The notes: generated from the letters alone by a model not told the origin. A stretch of DNA of 64,000 nt from Pseudoalteromonas sp. UG3-2 (GCF_037120705.1 NZ_JAWLJU010000002.1:3074001-3138000), one strand, 5' to 3'. Counted from the stretch's first letter, positions 1 to 10,575 are shown. Translations and numbers: made by a program.

Positions 1-9
1 TTGCGTAAA

Positions 10-1347
10 TCACTTTAAACCGTCTACTCGAGATACAATCTCGCCATCACCAAGCTGGGTCACCAGCGGTTGGGTGCTATCCACCTCATTAATCGATTTA
101 ATTACCTTATCGCCTTGCTTGGCAATACTGTAACCGCGCGATAACACCGCCAGCGGACTCACGCCATCGAGCCTTGCACTGTTCACCGCTAATCGCTGTT
201 GCTGCTGAGCGAGGGTGTGCTTCATGCTGTGGTGTAATTTGCTCGACAATTGCACTAAGTGTTGTTGCAAGGCTGCGATTCTATGCTCTGGGTGGAGACG
301 GTTAAAGCGATGCTGTAGCACCTGCAGTTGCGATTGTTTTTGTTGTTGCTGAATAAAGTAACCACGGGTCAAGCGCTGTTGTAATTCATCAAGACGTTGG
401 CTTTGTTGCATCAACTGATTTTTAGGGTGTTGTAATTGCAACCGCGCAGCGAAGTTAGCGAGCTGCTGATCGGCTTGCTTTACTCGGCGCTGAAATGCTT
501 GGCGCAACTGCATGACCAGGTTAGTGGTTTGTTGTTTTAATGCCTCAGAGTCTGGGCTTACTAATTCCGCCGCCGCCGATGGCGTGGGGGCGCGAACGTC
601 GGCAACATAATCAGAAATAGTGGTGTCAATCTCATGGCCTACGGCACTGATCACGGGGAGCTGGCTGGCGAAAATAGCGCGCGCTACCGATTCTTCGTTA
701 AAGCACCACAGGTCTTCCAGCGAACCGCCGCCACGGCCAACGATCAACACGTCCACTTCGTTGCGTTGGTTGGCCAGTTGAATTTGCTTGCAAATATGCT
801 GTTGCGCTTCTTTGCCTTGCACCAGTGCAGGGTAGATAACCACCTCTAATTGTGGAGCACGGCGTTTCAGTACCGTTAAAATATCCTTGATGGCAGCACC
901 GGTGGCTGAGGTCACAACACCAATGCGATGGATGTGTTGCGGCAATGGTTTTTTATAGTGACTAGCAAATAACCCTTCGCCCGCTAGTTGCATCTTTAGG
1001 GCATCAAATTGTTGCTTTAGTAACCCCTCACCTGCGGGAGCCAGCTGCTCAACAATCAGTTGATAATCGCCACGAGGTTCATACACGGAAACCCGGGCTT
1101 GCACCATCACTTGCTCACCATTGCTCGGGCGGTGTTTGCAATAGCGATTATTGCCGCGCCACATGGCGGCTTTTATTTGTGCTTTGTCGTCTTTAAGAGA
1201 GAAATACCAGTGCCCTGAGGCGGGAGCGACAAAGTTGGAGACCTCGCCGGTGAGCTGTACGGAGGCAAAACCTTGCTCTAATAAAGTCCGAATTTCTCTA
1301 TTAAGCTTTGAAACTGAATAGGTTTTGTTATTGCTCGGGTATGCCAT
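10..1347 (-). CDS. xseA: Exodeoxyribonuclease VII large subunit
   Basis: Large subunit of exonuclease VII, the cytoplasmic nuclease that degrades single-stranded DNA together with XseB. The 445-residue product has the family layout: an N-terminal OB fold (LTGEVSNFVAPASGHWYFSLKD, about residues 30-100), the catalytic core with GVVTSATGAAIKDIL, DVLIVGRGGGSLEDLW and SAVGHEIDTTISDYVADVRA, and a long glutamine-rich coiled coil towards the C terminus ending in the usual LSRGYSI segment. I chose the ATG at 1347 because GGAGGT lies just upstream of it; the ATG at 1359 is itself upstream of that ribosome binding site. It is divergent from guaB, the same arrangement as in E. coli. Confidence 0.96.
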   Translation of the reverse strand: MAYPSNNKTYSVSKLNREIRTLLEQGFASVQLTGEVSNFVAPASGHWYFSLKDDKAQIKAAMWRGNNRYCKHRPSNGEQVMVQARVSVYEPRGDYQLIVEQLAPAGEGLLKQQFDALKMQLAGEGLFASHYKKPLPQHIHRIGVVTSATGAAIKDILTVLKRRAPQLEVVIYPALVQGKEAQQHICKQIQLANQRNEVDVLIVGRGGGSLEDLWCFNEESVARAIFASQLPVISAVGHEIDTTISDYVADVRAPTPSAAAELVSPDSEALKQQTTNLVMQLRQAFQRRVKQADQQLANFAARLQLQHPKNQLMQQSQRLDELQQRLTRGYFIQQQQKQSQLQVLQHRFNRLHPEHRIAALQQHLVQLSSKLHHSMKHTLAQQQQRLAVNSARLDGVSPLAVLSRGYSIAKQGDKVIKSINEVDSTQPLVTQLGDGEIVSRVDGLK

Positions 1348-1478
1348 CTCAACCTCCATAAAAAATTCATGCTTACTTTATCATATTTTTTGCTAAATTT
1401 TATTTACTCCCATAAGGAACGCTGATAAAATTCGCACGCAATTCCTTATACTCAGTCCATTTGAGAGAAGCCGCGAAC

Positions 1479-2948
1479 ATGCTAAGAATTGCACAAGAAG
1501 CCCTTACTTTTGACGACGTACTTTTAGTACCCGCTCATTCAACTGTTCTTCCTCACACAGCAAACCTGAAAACGCGTTTGACCAGTGAGATCGAATTAAA
1601 TCTACCGCTTGTTTCCGCTTCAATGGATACGGTAACAGAAGCCCGCTTGGCAATTGCCCTAGCGCAAGAGGGTGGCATGGGTTTTATCCATAAAAACATG
1701 ACCATCGAAGAGCAGGCTCGCAATGTCCGTAAAGTGAAAGCCTATGAAGCAGGCATTATTTCTTTCCCAGTGACCGTGACCTCTGACTTAACCATTGCTG
1801 ATGCTATGGAACTGGCCAGAGAAAAAGGCTTTTCGGGTTTCCCAGTTGTGGGTGCCAATAACCAACTGGAAGGCATTGTAACCAGCCGCGATATGCGTTT
1901 TGAAACTAAGCTGGAAAAGCCTGTAGCAACGGTAATGACCAAAAAAGAAGACTTGGTCACCGTGAAAGAAGGCGCATCACGAGAAGAAATTCTTGGCTTA
2001 ATGCACGAACACCGCATTGAGAAGATTTTGGTGGTTGATGACGCTTTTGCTCTTAAAGGCATGATCACTGTTAAGGATTACCAAAAGGCACAAGAAAAGC
2101 CAAACGCGTGTAAAGACGAGCAAGGTCGCTTACGCGTTGGTGCCGCAGTAGGTGTTGGCGCTGGTACCGATGAGCGTATTGCTGCTTTGGTTGAAGCGGG
2201 TGTTGATGTGCTTTTAATCGACACTTCACACGGTCACTCTCAAGGCGTAATTGACCGCGTTAAAGCAACCCGTGAAGCCTACCCAGATTTACAAATTGTT
2301 GCCGGTAACGTGGCCACTAAAGCAGGCGCTATTGCACTTGCCGATGCTGGTGTAAACGCCGTAAAAGTAGGCATTGGCCCAGGTTCAATTTGTACTACGC
2401 GTATTGTGACGGGCTGTGGGGTACCACAAATTACGGCCATTTCAGATGCGGTTGACGGTTTGCAAGGTCGCAATATTCCAGTTATTGCTGACGGCGGTAT
2501 TCGCTTCTCAGGCGACATCGTAAAAGCATTAGTGGCTGGTGCCTCGTGTGTGATGGTCGGTTCAATGTTGGCAGGTACTGAAGAATCTCCAGGCGAGGTT
2601 GAGCTATACCAAGGCCGTTACTACAAATCATACCGTGGTATGGGCTCGCTTGGCGCGATGAACCAAAAAGAAGGTTCTTCAGACCGCTATTTCCAAAAGA
2701 GCGATTCTGCTGACAAATTGGTACCGGAAGGTATTGAAGGACGTGTTGCCTATAAAGGACCAATCGCGACCATTATCCATCAGCAAATCGGTGGTATTCG
2801 CAGTGCCATGGGTCTAACTGGCTGTGCCACCATCGAAGAATTAAATACTAAGCCAGAGTTTGTACGAGTTACTTCTGCTGGTATGGGTGAGTCGCACGTT
2901 CACGACGTGCAAATCACCAAAGAGGCGCCTAACTACCGTATGGGCTAA
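1479..2948 (+). CDS. guaB: IMP dehydrogenase
   Basis: Oxidises IMP to XMP with NAD+, the first committed step of GMP synthesis, in the cytoplasm. The protein has 489 residues from the ATG at 1479; its start [16 protein letters not shown] matches the start of E. coli GuaB, so the earlier TTG in frame at 1461 is rejected. A TIM barrel is interrupted by a CBS-domain pair (about residues 95-200: [26 protein letters not shown]). The active-site loop [18 protein letters not shown] carries the catalytic cysteine, and the mobile flap with [10 protein letters not shown] is present. guaA follows 106 bases downstream on the same strand. Confidence 0.98.
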   Translation: MLRIAQEALTFDDVLLVPAHSTVLPHTANLKTRLTSEIELNLPLVSASMDTVTEARLAIALAQEGGMGFIHKNMTIEEQARNVRKVKAYEAGIISFPVTVTSDLTIADAMELAREKGFSGFPVVGANNQLEGIVTSRDMRFETKLEKPVATVMTKKEDLVTVKEGASREEILGLMHEHRIEKILVVDDAFALKGMITVKDYQKAQEKPNACKDEQGRLRVGAAVGVGAGTDERIAALVEAGVDVLLIDTSHGHSQGVIDRVKATREAYPDLQIVAGNVATKAGAIALADAGVNAVKVGIGPGSICTTRIVTGCGVPQITAISDAVDGLQGRNIPVIADGGIRFSGDIVKALVAGASCVMVGSMLAGTEESPGEVELYQGRYYKSYRGMGSLGAMNQKEGSSDRYFQKSDSADKLVPEGIEGRVAYKGPIATIIHQQIGGIRSAMGLTGCATIEELNTKPEFVRVTSAGMGESHVHDVQITKEAPNYRMG

Positions 2949-2964
2949 GCCTTAAAGCGTGTCG

Positions 2965-2989
2965 TTGGGCTAGCAAGTTGCTAGCCCAA
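2965..2989 (+). terminator. Hairpin between guaB and guaA
   Basis: An 11-bp perfect stem (TTGGGCTAGCA / TGCTAGCCCAA) with a 3-base loop lies 16 bases after the guaB stop, followed by TTTACTTTTG. The U-tract is interrupted, so it may reduce read-through into guaA or stabilise the guaB 3' end rather than stop transcription fully. Confidence 0.55.
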
Positions 2990-3054
2990 TTTACTTTTGA
3001 TAGAGGCGCATAGCGGCTTTATCCCTGTTTAGTTCCTAACTAACGAGATTATCA

Positions 3055-4629
3055 ATGAGCAAAGATATCCACGATTCCCGAATTTTGATCTTAGATTTTG
3101 GTTCGCAATACACCCAATTAATTGCACGTCGTATCCGTGAAATTGGCGTCTACTGTGAGCTATGGGCTTGGGATGTAACGGAAGAGCAGATCCGTGAGTT
3201 TAACCCACAAGGTATTATTCTTTCGGGTGGCCCTGAGTCGACGACACTGGAAGGAAGTCCAAAAGCACCAGAGTATGTCTTTGAAGCTGGCGTGCCGGTA
3301 CTTGGCATCTGTTACGGTATGCAGACCATGGCAATGCAACTTGGTGGACAAGTACACAGCTCAGATAAAAAAGAGTTTGGCTACGCCAAGGTGGAAAAAG
3401 TTGGGGACTGTAAATTATTCGAAGCCATCGAAGACCACATTGAAGACGGCGCAGGCTTCTTAGATGTGTGGATGAGCCATGGGGATAAAGTGGCTAAAAT
3501 CCCAGATACGTTCAAGACCTCAGCTAAAACAGACACTTGCCCACATGCTGCAATGTCGTGGGAAGAAAAGCGTTTTTACGGTCTGCAGTTCCACCCAGAG
3601 GTAACGCATACCCAGCAAGGTTTACGCTTGTTAGAGCGCTTTGCCATTGATATTTGTGGCTGTGAAAAGTTGTGGACGCCAGAGCAAATCATTGAAGATG
3701 CCGTTGAGCGCATCAAAGAAAAAGTCGGTGATGATGAAGTCATTCTAGGCCTATCTGGCGGTGTTGATTCGTCGGTTGTGGCCATGCTTATCCACCGTGC
3801 GATTGGCGACAAGCTAACGTGTGTGTTCGTTGATAATGGCCTGTTACGTTTAAATGAAGGTCAGCAAGTGATGGATATGTTCGGCGATAAGTTCGGCTTG
3901 AACATCATCAAAGTTGACGCTGAAGAGCGCTTCTTAAACGCACTAAAAGGGCTTAATGATCCGGAAGATAAGCGTAAAGCGATTGGTCATACTTTCATTG
4001 AAGTCTTTGATGAGCAAGCCAGTAAGCTTAGTAACGCGAAATGGCTAGCGCAAGGTACCATTTACCCTGACGTAATTGAATCTGCTGCATCTGCAACGGG
4101 TAAAGCCCATGTGATTAAGTCTCACCACAACGTGGGTGGCTTACCTGAAGACATGGAGATGGGCTTAGTAGAGCCGCTGCGTGAGCTGTTTAAAGACGAA
4201 GTACGTAAAATTGGCTTGGAGCTAGGCTTACCATATGACATGCTTTACCGCCACCCATTCCCGGGTCCGGGCCTAGGTGTACGTGTACTGGGCGAGATCA
4301 AAAAAGAATACTGTGACTTACTGCGTCGTGCTGATGCTATCTTTATTGAAGAGCTGCATAAAGCGGATCTTTACCACAAAGTATCACAAGCGTTTGCGGT
4401 ATTCCTACCTGTACGCTCTGTGGGTGTTATGGGCGATGCCCGTAAGTATGACTGGGTAGTGTCGTTGCGCTGTGTGGAAACCATCGACTTTATGACGGCT
4501 CGCTGGTCACACCTTCCGTATGAGTTGCTAGGCCAAGTATCTAATCGCATTATCAATGAGATTGATGGCATTTCTCGTGTGGTTTACGATGTTTCAGGCA
4601 AACCGCCAGCCACCATCGAGTGGGAATAA
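3055..4629 (+). CDS. guaA: GMP synthase (glutamine-hydrolysing)
   Basis: Converts XMP to GMP using ATP and glutamine. The 524-residue protein has a class I glutamine amidotransferase domain with the nucleophile in VLGICYGMQ (about residue 87) and the histidine in LQFHPEVTH. It is followed by an ATP-pyrophosphatase domain with the P-loop [11 protein letters not shown] (about residue 232) and the C-terminal dimerisation domain with [12 protein letters not shown], ending in the family-typical PPATIEWE. It sits behind guaB in the usual guaBA order and ends in front of a strong terminator. Confidence 0.98.
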   Translation: MSKDIHDSRILILDFGSQYTQLIARRIREIGVYCELWAWDVTEEQIREFNPQGIILSGGPESTTLEGSPKAPEYVFEAGVPVLGICYGMQTMAMQLGGQVHSSDKKEFGYAKVEKVGDCKLFEAIEDHIEDGAGFLDVWMSHGDKVAKIPDTFKTSAKTDTCPHAAMSWEEKRFYGLQFHPEVTHTQQGLRLLERFAIDICGCEKLWTPEQIIEDAVERIKEKVGDDEVILGLSGGVDSSVVAMLIHRAIGDKLTCVFVDNGLLRLNEGQQVMDMFGDKFGLNIIKVDAEERFLNALKGLNDPEDKRKAIGHTFIEVFDEQASKLSNAKWLAQGTIYPDVIESAASATGKAHVIKSHHNVGGLPEDMEMGLVEPLRELFKDEVRKIGLELGLPYDMLYRHPFPGPGLGVRVLGEIKKEYCDLLRRADAIFIEELHKADLYHKVSQAFAVFLPVRSVGVMGDARKYDWVVSLRCVETIDFMTARWSHLPYELLGQVSNRIINEIDGISRVVYDVSGKPPATIEWE

Positions 4630-4658
4630 TGCTATAAGCGCGTAAAGTAGCGTTTAAG

Positions 4659-4691
4659 AAAAGGGCGAATATGGTAAATATTCGCCCTTTT
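4659..4691 (+). terminator. Rho-independent terminator after guaA
   Basis: A 14-bp perfect stem starts AAAAGGGCGAATAT and closes over the 5-base loop GGTAA, ending in CCCTTTTG. It lies 30 bases after the guaA stop. The A-run on the 5' side makes it symmetrical, so it could also work on the other strand. Confidence 0.85.
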
Positions 4692-4734
4692 GCTTATTTT
4701 AAAAGCAGTTGAGCTGAAAAAGTGATTTTTTCGC

Positions 4735-4762
4735 TTTACCTTTATAAAAAGCTCATTATAAT
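4735..4762 (+). promoter_or_regulatory. Promoter of tRNA-Trp
   Basis: A consensus -10 TATAAT (4757-4762) lies 16 bases after a weak -35 TTTACC (4735-4740), with the GC-containing stretch GCGTCGTC directly after the -10. The mature tRNA starts 14 bases after the -10. Confidence 0.6.
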
Positions 4763-4775
4763 GCGTCGTCATTGC

Positions 4776-4852
4776 AGGGGCGTAGTTCCAATTGGTAGAA
4801 CAGCGGTCTCCAAAACCGATGGTTGCGGGTTCGAGTCCTGCCGCCCCTGCCA
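4776..4852 (+). tRNA. trpT: tRNA-Trp (CCA)
   Basis: A 77-base cloverleaf with encoded CCA end. The acceptor stem AGGGGCG pairs with CGCCCCT, the anticodon loop reads CTCCAAA (anticodon CCA), and the T-loop contains GGTTCGAGTCC. The sequence is close to E. coli trpT. It stands alone between guaA and the holD-like gene. Confidence 0.97.
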
Positions 4853-4915
4853 CTTCTTTTCTTTACAGCTTCCATTGTTTCACAGTACACTCACTAAAAA
4901 TCCTATTATAACGCT

Positions 4916-5209
4916 ATGAATCCTGTATACGCTGATATCCTTGATGTTGTGCCGGTTAAGCTCAATGCCGCATTTGCTCATTTAAATCCAAGCCATGCCA
5001 CCACAGAGTCAGATAACCTTCCTGCGCTGACATTAGCAAAACCGTTATTAGACGATATCCAGCTATGCGTTGAAGCGAGTATTCGTGTGCAGCAGAGCAA
5101 CACCATCGACTATCGCGACAATACCGTTTACTTGCCAAGTAACACCTTAAACGCAGCACAGAAAAGACAGCTGTGGCAGCAGATCTGGAGTGCACAAGAT
5201 GAACAGTAA
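4916..5209 (+). CDS. holD: Short HolD-like protein (DNA polymerase III psi subunit)
   Basis: Probably the psi subunit that links the clamp loader to SSB through chi. Two short stretches resemble E. coli HolD: LPALTLAKPLLDDIQLCVEA in the middle and a C-terminal LWQQIW. The gene overlaps rimI by 11 bases, as holD overlaps rimI in E. coli, and this context is the main support. At 97 residues it is clearly shorter than E. coli HolD (137), mainly through a shorter middle section. Psi is poorly conserved, so the call remains an inference. Confidence 0.6.
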   Translation: MNPVYADILDVVPVKLNAAFAHLNPSHATTESDNLPALTLAKPLLDDIQLCVEASIRVQQSNTIDYRDNTVYLPSNTLNAAQKRQLWQQIWSAQDEQ

Positions 5210-5657
5210 GCTCGCAGGCTTGTTGGATTTTACCTGTGACCAGATCATGGCGGTGGAAACCGCATGCCATGAGCATCCGTGGAGTGCCAATACCATGCTG
5301 TCGTGCTTGCATGGGCGTTACTTTAACGTGGCATTGAGCGAAGGCGAGCGACTCGTGGGCTTTTTTATTGTCGAGCGAGCCGGGCCTGATTTTACCTTAA
5401 TGGATATTTGTATTCATCCAGACTTCCAAGGGCAAGGTTTAGCAAAACAGCTCATGGCGGAGTTAGTCGCGCAGGCAAAACAACAGCAAGCGGAACATAT
5501 TTTTCTCGAGGTTAGAGCGTCCAATCATACTGCCATTGGTTTGTACAAAAGCGTTGGCTTTGTCGAGACAGGGGTGAGAAAAAACTACTACCCCAAGGGA
5601 GCCGAACGCGAAGACGCGGTACTGATGATGTTAGCCGATATCACCCCTGCGGGATAA
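5199..5657 (+). CDS. rimI: Ribosomal protein S18-alanine N-acetyltransferase
   Basis: GNAT-family acetyltransferase that acetylates the N-terminal alanine of ribosomal protein S18. The 152-residue protein carries the acetyl-CoA pyrophosphate-binding motif in HPDFQGQGLAKQLM (about residues 70-85), followed by EVRASNHTAIGLYKSVGF and RKNYYP, which are typical of RimI. The ATG at 5199 is preferred to the GTG at 5190 because GGAG lies 8 bases before it. It overlaps the end of the holD-like gene, suggesting translational coupling. Confidence 0.93.
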   Translation: MNSKLAGLLDFTCDQIMAVETACHEHPWSANTMLSCLHGRYFNVALSEGERLVGFFIVERAGPDFTLMDICIHPDFQGQGLAKQLMAELVAQAKQQQAEHIFLEVRASNHTAIGLYKSVGFVETGVRKNYYPKGAEREDAVLMMLADITPAG

Positions 5658-5658
5658 C

Positions 5659-8328
5659 TTATTGAATGGTTTCTGCGTTCTTGACGGCGAGGGTATAGCG
5701 AATAGCCTCGCAGAGCTTAAGCAGGTGGTAATGCTTTTTGCTATCGGCTGAGCGGCTTAAACTGCTTTCCAGTTCTCCTGCAGCCTCATGAATATTCATA
5801 AAACCAAAGCACCCTGAACTGCCTTTAATGCTGTGAGCCAGTGCTCTTAATTCATCCCACTCTTGAGTATCGTAAAGCCGTTGCAGTTGTTCTAGCTGTG
5901 CCGGCAATTTAGCCATGTAGTTATCACTTATCTGCTGAAATTTTTCACTTTGCAGTAATGTATCCCAAGCCGAGGCTTTATCATTTTGTAACTCGAGGTA
6001 TGTTACCAATAAATGCTCGAGCTGGGCTCGGTCTATTGGTTTGCCTAAAGTGGCATCACAACCTGCTGCAAGGTAATTATCAATGTCATGTTTCATAACA
6101 TTGGCGGTAAGCGCGATGATAGGGCCATCAAAAGCGGCGTGGCGTAGCATTTGTGTGGCTTCTTCACCACCCATCACCGGCATTTGCATATCCATTAATA
6201 TCAGTTGATAGTCATTAACCAAGGCTTTTTCTACCGCTTCGGCACCATTGTTGACGATGTCAGGAACGATCCCCCAGTTCGACAGCAACAAGGTAATGAG
6301 CTCTTGGTTATCGGGGTTATCTTCCGCTACCAATACGTGGGCATCAATGGCGGTGGCGCTCAGTTGGTTGGGGGGCGCAACTTGTTGTTGAGCTTGCTGA
6401 AGGGTGTTGAGCCAGTTGACGTTACGGCCTGCAAAATGGCCCGCCACTTCAACCTTAAACAGGCTGCCTGCACCTTGCTGACTGTCGACCAAAACGTCAC
6501 CGCCTAACAGCTGGGCTAAGTTTTTTGAAATACATAATCCTAGCCCTGTGCCGCCAAAACGCCTTGTGGTGGTGGCATCTGCCTGTTCAAACGGTTTAAA
6601 GACACGGCGGATCTCACCTTCAGACATGCCAATGCCGGTGTCTTTAATACTAAAGATAAACATCTCACGCTGCTGATCAAATGCTACGTGTAAGTGCACG
6701 CCACCATACTCGGTAAACTTAACCGCATTGGTGCCTATGTTTAACAGTATCTGCTTTAGTCTGGTGACATCGGTATATAAGGTGTCTGGCAGCGGTAATT
6801 CGAACTCAGTAGAGAAGGTGAGTAGCTTGTCATTGGTCATGGGCTCAATAATTGACTCAATGTCATTAACCAGAGGCAGCAAAGCAACGGCTTTTTCTTC
6901 CACTTTTAACTTCTCAGCTTCGATTTTAGAGAGGTCTAAAATATTATTAATGAGCTCTAATAGATGCTTAGAGTTGCGCAAAATGGTGTTTAAATGCTGC
7001 TTTGCATTATTGCTGTCAGGGTGTTCAATAAGTTGCTCGGTAAAACCCATAATGGCGGTAAGGGGGGTTCTTATTTCATGGCTCATATTGGCCAAAAAGC
7101 GACTTTTTAATTGGTTGGCTTGCTCGGCTTCAACAATGGCTCGCTCGAGTTGTTGATTGGTTTCCTCTAAAGCTCGAGTGCGGTTGTCGACTTTCTCTTC
7201 AAGGTGGGCTTTGTAATCTTCTAATTCCCGTTGGAAGGTGCGAATTTTTTCCACCATCAAATTAAAGTCTTTAAATAGCACGCCCACTTCATCGTTATTA
7301 TGTTGTGGTAGCGCCACCATTAAGTCACCTTCGCCCACTCTGTGGCTGGCCTCACCTAAAAGTTCTATGGGGTTAAGCAGAAGATTCCGCACCACGATAA
7401 AAATCATAATCGGCAAAGTAACAATCGATAAAATGACGATTAAGGCGGTAATCAGGCTAATGGTTTTACCCGAGCGATAGAGTAGCGACTTGGGGATGGT
7501 CGATATGTAGTAATAGCCGCCGCTCAATTGGGCACTGTAAGTCATGCGTTCAGAGTCATCGATGCTGTTGATCACCATCGACTGCAGTTGACCTAAATCT
7601 GCAATTTGACTAATTTCATCCACCTCACTGGCACTTAGATATAAACCGATAAGCTGGTTATTGGAGCTAAATAACACCTCGCCAGAATTACTCACTAACA
7701 GGTTGAGGGTATTGTCATAAGGCGCTTCTAAAATGCTGGTGCTTAATAAAGAAGGCGAGACCTGGACTACCACATAGCCCCGTTGTCGGGGTTGCTTGAG
7801 ATTAAAGTCGACACCAAACACCTGCTGCACAAAATAAAGCTGGGTGCCGGATGACGTTGGGATCATAAATTGGTGCTGTCTGAGGTTGCTGTTGAGCACT
7901 TGCTCAGTAAAAGGATAACGGCTGGGGGCTTGCCCAAGTACAGAAGAATAAAACGCATCGCTGCTGCCATCAGGGGTAAGCAGGTTGATACTGATAATAT
8001 CTGGGTAGGCCTCGCTGTAACTGGCGAAGACATCCATCAGAGCCCCAAGTTGCTGGGTCTTTTGCTGCTCTTGGCGACTATCAATGGCCAAATAATCGCT
8101 TAATACTGGAGAGGTAGACAGTAGCTTACTAGTGGATTGGTATACCTCAATGTAGTTAAACATCTTTTGTTGCTGTTGCTCGACAAAGCGGCTAACAATT
8201 AACTTGGCTTGCTTTTGTGTCGAGCTGGTCACATTGGTTAGAGTAAAACCACCAAGAAATAGCAGCGGTAAAATCACCAAAGGGGTGATAAACCACAGGA
8301 GTCTGACACTTAACTTGCTGGTTTTCAT
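5659..8328 (-). CDS. Tripartite hybrid sensor histidine kinase (BarA/ArcB-type layout)
   Basis: Inner-membrane sensor of 889 residues with a full phosphorelay. There is a first membrane segment (about residues 10-30), a periplasmic sensor region of some 250 residues with a PAS/Cache-like look, and a second membrane segment (about 290-315). A HAMP domain follows (VRNLLLNPIELLGEASHRVGEGDL), then a coiled coil. The HisKA domain carries the phospho-accepting histidine in FLANMSHEIRTPLTAI (about 417), and the ATPase has the boxes DTGIGM and RRFGGTGLGL. A receiver domain (AEDNPDN; acceptor aspartate in LILMDMQMP, about 710) and a C-terminal HPt domain (LAHSIKGSSG, about 830) complete it. The domain order matches BarA, but the periplasmic part does not let me assign a ligand or partner. 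No response regulator gene is adjacent. Confidence 0.9.
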   Translation of the reverse strand: MKTSKLSVRLLWFITPLVILPLLFLGGFTLTNVTSSTQKQAKLIVSRFVEQQQQKMFNYIEVYQSTSKLLSTSPVLSDYLAIDSRQEQQKTQQLGALMDVFASYSEAYPDIISINLLTPDGSSDAFYSSVLGQAPSRYPFTEQVLNSNLRQHQFMIPTSSGTQLYFVQQVFGVDFNLKQPRQRGYVVVQVSPSLLSTSILEAPYDNTLNLLVSNSGEVLFSSNNQLIGLYLSASEVDEISQIADLGQLQSMVINSIDDSERMTYSAQLSGGYYYISTIPKSLLYRSGKTISLITALIVILSIVTLPIMIFIVVRNLLLNPIELLGEASHRVGEGDLMVALPQHNNDEVGVLFKDFNLMVEKIRTFQRELEDYKAHLEEKVDNRTRALEETNQQLERAIVEAEQANQLKSRFLANMSHEIRTPLTAIMGFTEQLIEHPDSNNAKQHLNTILRNSKHLLELINNILDLSKIEAEKLKVEEKAVALLPLVNDIESIIEPMTNDKLLTFSTEFELPLPDTLYTDVTRLKQILLNIGTNAVKFTEYGGVHLHVAFDQQREMFIFSIKDTGIGMSEGEIRRVFKPFEQADATTTRRFGGTGLGLCISKNLAQLLGGDVLVDSQQGAGSLFKVEVAGHFAGRNVNWLNTLQQAQQQVAPPNQLSATAIDAHVLVAEDNPDNQELITLLLSNWGIVPDIVNNGAEAVEKALVNDYQLILMDMQMPVMGGEEATQMLRHAAFDGPIIALTANVMKHDIDNYLAAGCDATLGKPIDRAQLEHLLVTYLELQNDKASAWDTLLQSEKFQQISDNYMAKLPAQLEQLQRLYDTQEWDELRALAHSIKGSSGCFGFMNIHEAAGELESSLSRSADSKKHYHLLKLCEAIRYTLAVKNAETIQ

Positions 8329-8457
8329 GAATTAATAGCTACCTTGCTGCCGTGGGAAAATTGACCATTTAAACTCATAATCATATGTATAAGCACACCA
8401 ATATACAAGCTTATGCGGTGAACACAGCTGTGTATCGGTAAGCGACAGAAGACTTAA

Positions 8458-9564
8458 TTACTGACGACTTATTATGGCCTCAAGGCGCTGTTGTTGTAAT
8501 TGCTGTTGAATGGCCTTACCTTGAAAGCCTTGCTTGATAATGGCTTGAACGTCAACTGCCTTAGTGGCGCTAAAGTAATGCTGTAAAGTGGCGCTACGTT
8601 GCTGGCACAGGCTATTAATATGCCCACAAATAAAGCAAAAGCGCGTGAGCTTTTGTGGTCTTCGCCAAGCATCGAGATTTTGCATCAGCGCCAGCCAATC
8701 AGTAGCGTCCAGTTGCGGTTGACTGAGCAGCCCGACATTTGCCAGCAGATCGTCTGCACTGTCGAGAAATAAATTAGGAACTTTGAGCTGCTTTGCTTGG
8801 GTAAGCTGTGCCGTGGAGCTGCCAGCAAAGTGCATCGCTAAGGAAAACTGTGCCACCATTGCAAATTGTGCGTCATTATCCAATTGCGCAGTGGCGTTTT
8901 GATAGTCGCGTTCGCTATTGCTGTTCCACGCGCTTAAGTAAGGTGCCACATCAGCCGTTGCTTTAAGTGCAGTTAAGGTAGTTAAAAAGTGGCCAAGAGC
9001 GCCATCTGCCATGGTTTTTTCTATTTCAAGCCAGACTCGTTCTGCAGTGAGGGTGGTCAGTTCACCTTCCGCCACCATAGTTTGCATCAGTTGCCAGGTT
9101 TCAGGGGCGATGGTAAAACCATAACTGTGATAGCGAGCGGCAAAGCGTGCGACGCGAAGTACTCTTAATGGATCCTCACTAAAAGCATCGCTGACGTGGC
9201 GCAGAATACGACCTTCAATATCGGCAATGCCGCCATAGGGATCAATCAGGGTGCCGTCTTCATCTTTAGCAATGGCATTGACAGTTAAGTCGCGCCGTAT
9301 TAAGTCATCTTCCAAAGTGATGTCAGGGCCAAAGTCACAAATAAAGCCGCCATAGCCTTGGCCACTTTTTCTTTCCGTACGTGCTAAGGCGTGTTCCTCT
9401 TTGCTTTTAGGGTGTAAAAACACCGGAAAGTCTTTGCCCGCCTGTTGGTAGCCAAGCCGCTCCATTTCCTCAATACTGCTGCCAACCACAACATAATCTT
9501 GCTCTTTTACTGTGCGTCCAAGTAACTCGTCTCTGACGGCTCCACCAACTAGGTAGGTTTTCAT
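8458..9564 (-). CDS. cca: CCA tRNA nucleotidyltransferase
   Basis: Adds or repairs the 3' CCA end of tRNAs. The class II nucleotidyltransferase core starts at the N terminus with [14 protein letters not shown] and continues with [31 protein letters not shown] and [15 protein letters not shown], all closely like E. coli Cca. At 368 residues it is shorter than the E. coli enzyme (412), and I see no HD phosphohydrolase motif in the C-terminal part, so the 2',3'-cyclic phosphodiesterase/phosphatase activity of the E. coli protein is probably absent. Confidence 0.96.
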   Translation of the reverse strand: MKTYLVGGAVRDELLGRTVKEQDYVVVGSSIEEMERLGYQQAGKDFPVFLHPKSKEEHALARTERKSGQGYGGFICDFGPDITLEDDLIRRDLTVNAIAKDEDGTLIDPYGGIADIEGRILRHVSDAFSEDPLRVLRVARFAARYHSYGFTIAPETWQLMQTMVAEGELTTLTAERVWLEIEKTMADGALGHFLTTLTALKATADVAPYLSAWNSNSERDYQNATAQLDNDAQFAMVAQFSLAMHFAGSSTAQLTQAKQLKVPNLFLDSADDLLANVGLLSQPQLDATDWLALMQNLDAWRRPQKLTRFCFICGHINSLCQQRSATLQHYFSATKAVDVQAIIKQGFQGKAIQQQLQQQRLEAIISRQ

Positions 9565-9654
9565 CGCTATACACCACTTTTATAACATTCAAGGTTTTAT
9601 CTTGAATGGGATTTTGCCATTATAGAGCGCATATTAACAATAAAGAGACAAGTC

Positions 9655-10575
9655 GTGTATTTACGCTATTTTGGCTTAACCGAAAAACCGTTTTCCATCG
9701 CGCCAAATCCAGAGTTTTTATTTCTAAGTGAGCGTCATAAGGAAGCACTTGCACACCTGACCTATGGTTTAGGAGACGCCGGGGGATTTGTTTTACTCAC
9801 CGGGGAAGTGGGTACGGGCAAGACCACCGTAACGCGCAGCATGTTGGCAGAGCTGCCAAGCTCGACACAAGTGGCGTTTATACTCAACCCCGCACTGTCA
9901 GAGTTAGAGTTGCTGGCGACCATATGTGACGAGTTAGAAATCGATTATGACGGCGATAACGCCACCTTAAAGTCATTGACCGATGTCATTAAGCGCCGCT
10001 TGTTAGATAATCATCAAGCCGGTGGTCATACGATGCTTATTATCGACGAAGCACAGCATTTGGCCCCTGAAGTACTGGAGCAGCTGAGACTGTTAACCAA
10101 CCTTGAAACGGACCATAAAAAGCTACTGCAAATTGTTTTGGTCGGTCAGCCTGAATTACAGCACCTACTGCAGCGCAATGAGCTACGCCAACTGGCACAG
10201 CGGATCACCGCACGCTACCACCTGCTGCCATTAACAGAGCCGCAAGTGTTTGCCTATATTAAACACCGGCTGGAAAAGGCGGGGTGTCAACAAGCTTTGT
10301 TTCATCATGATGCCGTCGCGTATATTCATCATATTACCGGTGGTATTCCGAGATTGATAAACCTACTGGCCGACCGCTGTTTGTTGGGGGCTTACTCGGC
10401 ATCACAGACCCAAGTAAGCAAAGCAATGGCAATGCAAGCCGCGCAAGAAGCGCTTCCCACCAGTATTGTGACACCGTCAACCACCACTAAGCGTCCTATG
10501 CCTTGGGCTTTTCTGGCGTGGTTATTGGCTTTATTTGTCGCCGGCTTTGGTGTGGCAAGATTGGGGGGGATATAA
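9655..10575 (+). CDS. gspA: GspA/ExeA-family ATPase (type II secretion assembly)
   Basis: AAA+ ATPase of the ExeA/GspA/MshM family, anchored in the inner membrane. The start YLRYFGLTEKPFSIAPNPEF is the family signature. Walker A is GEVGTGKTT (about residue 50), Walker B is MLIIDEAQHL (about 125), and GGIPRLINLLADR marks the sensor-2 region. A single membrane segment near the C terminus (AFLAWLLALFVAGFGVA) would place only a short tail outside. In Aeromonas, ExeA and ExeB together remodel peptidoglycan so the secretin can assemble. The start codon is GTG. gspB follows with no gap. The 306-residue length is shorter than ExeA; a periplasmic peptidoglycan-binding domain is missing. Confidence 0.85.
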   Translation: MYLRYFGLTEKPFSIAPNPEFLFLSERHKEALAHLTYGLGDAGGFVLLTGEVGTGKTTVTRSMLAELPSSTQVAFILNPALSELELLATICDELEIDYDGDNATLKSLTDVIKRRLLDNHQAGGHTMLIIDEAQHLAPEVLEQLRLLTNLETDHKKLLQIVLVGQPELQHLLQRNELRQLAQRITARYHLLPLTEPQVFAYIKHRLEKAGCQQALFHHDAVAYIHHITGGIPRLINLLADRCLLGAYSASQTQVSKAMAMQAAQEALPTSIVTPSTTTKRPMPWAFLAWLLALFVAGFGVARLGGI

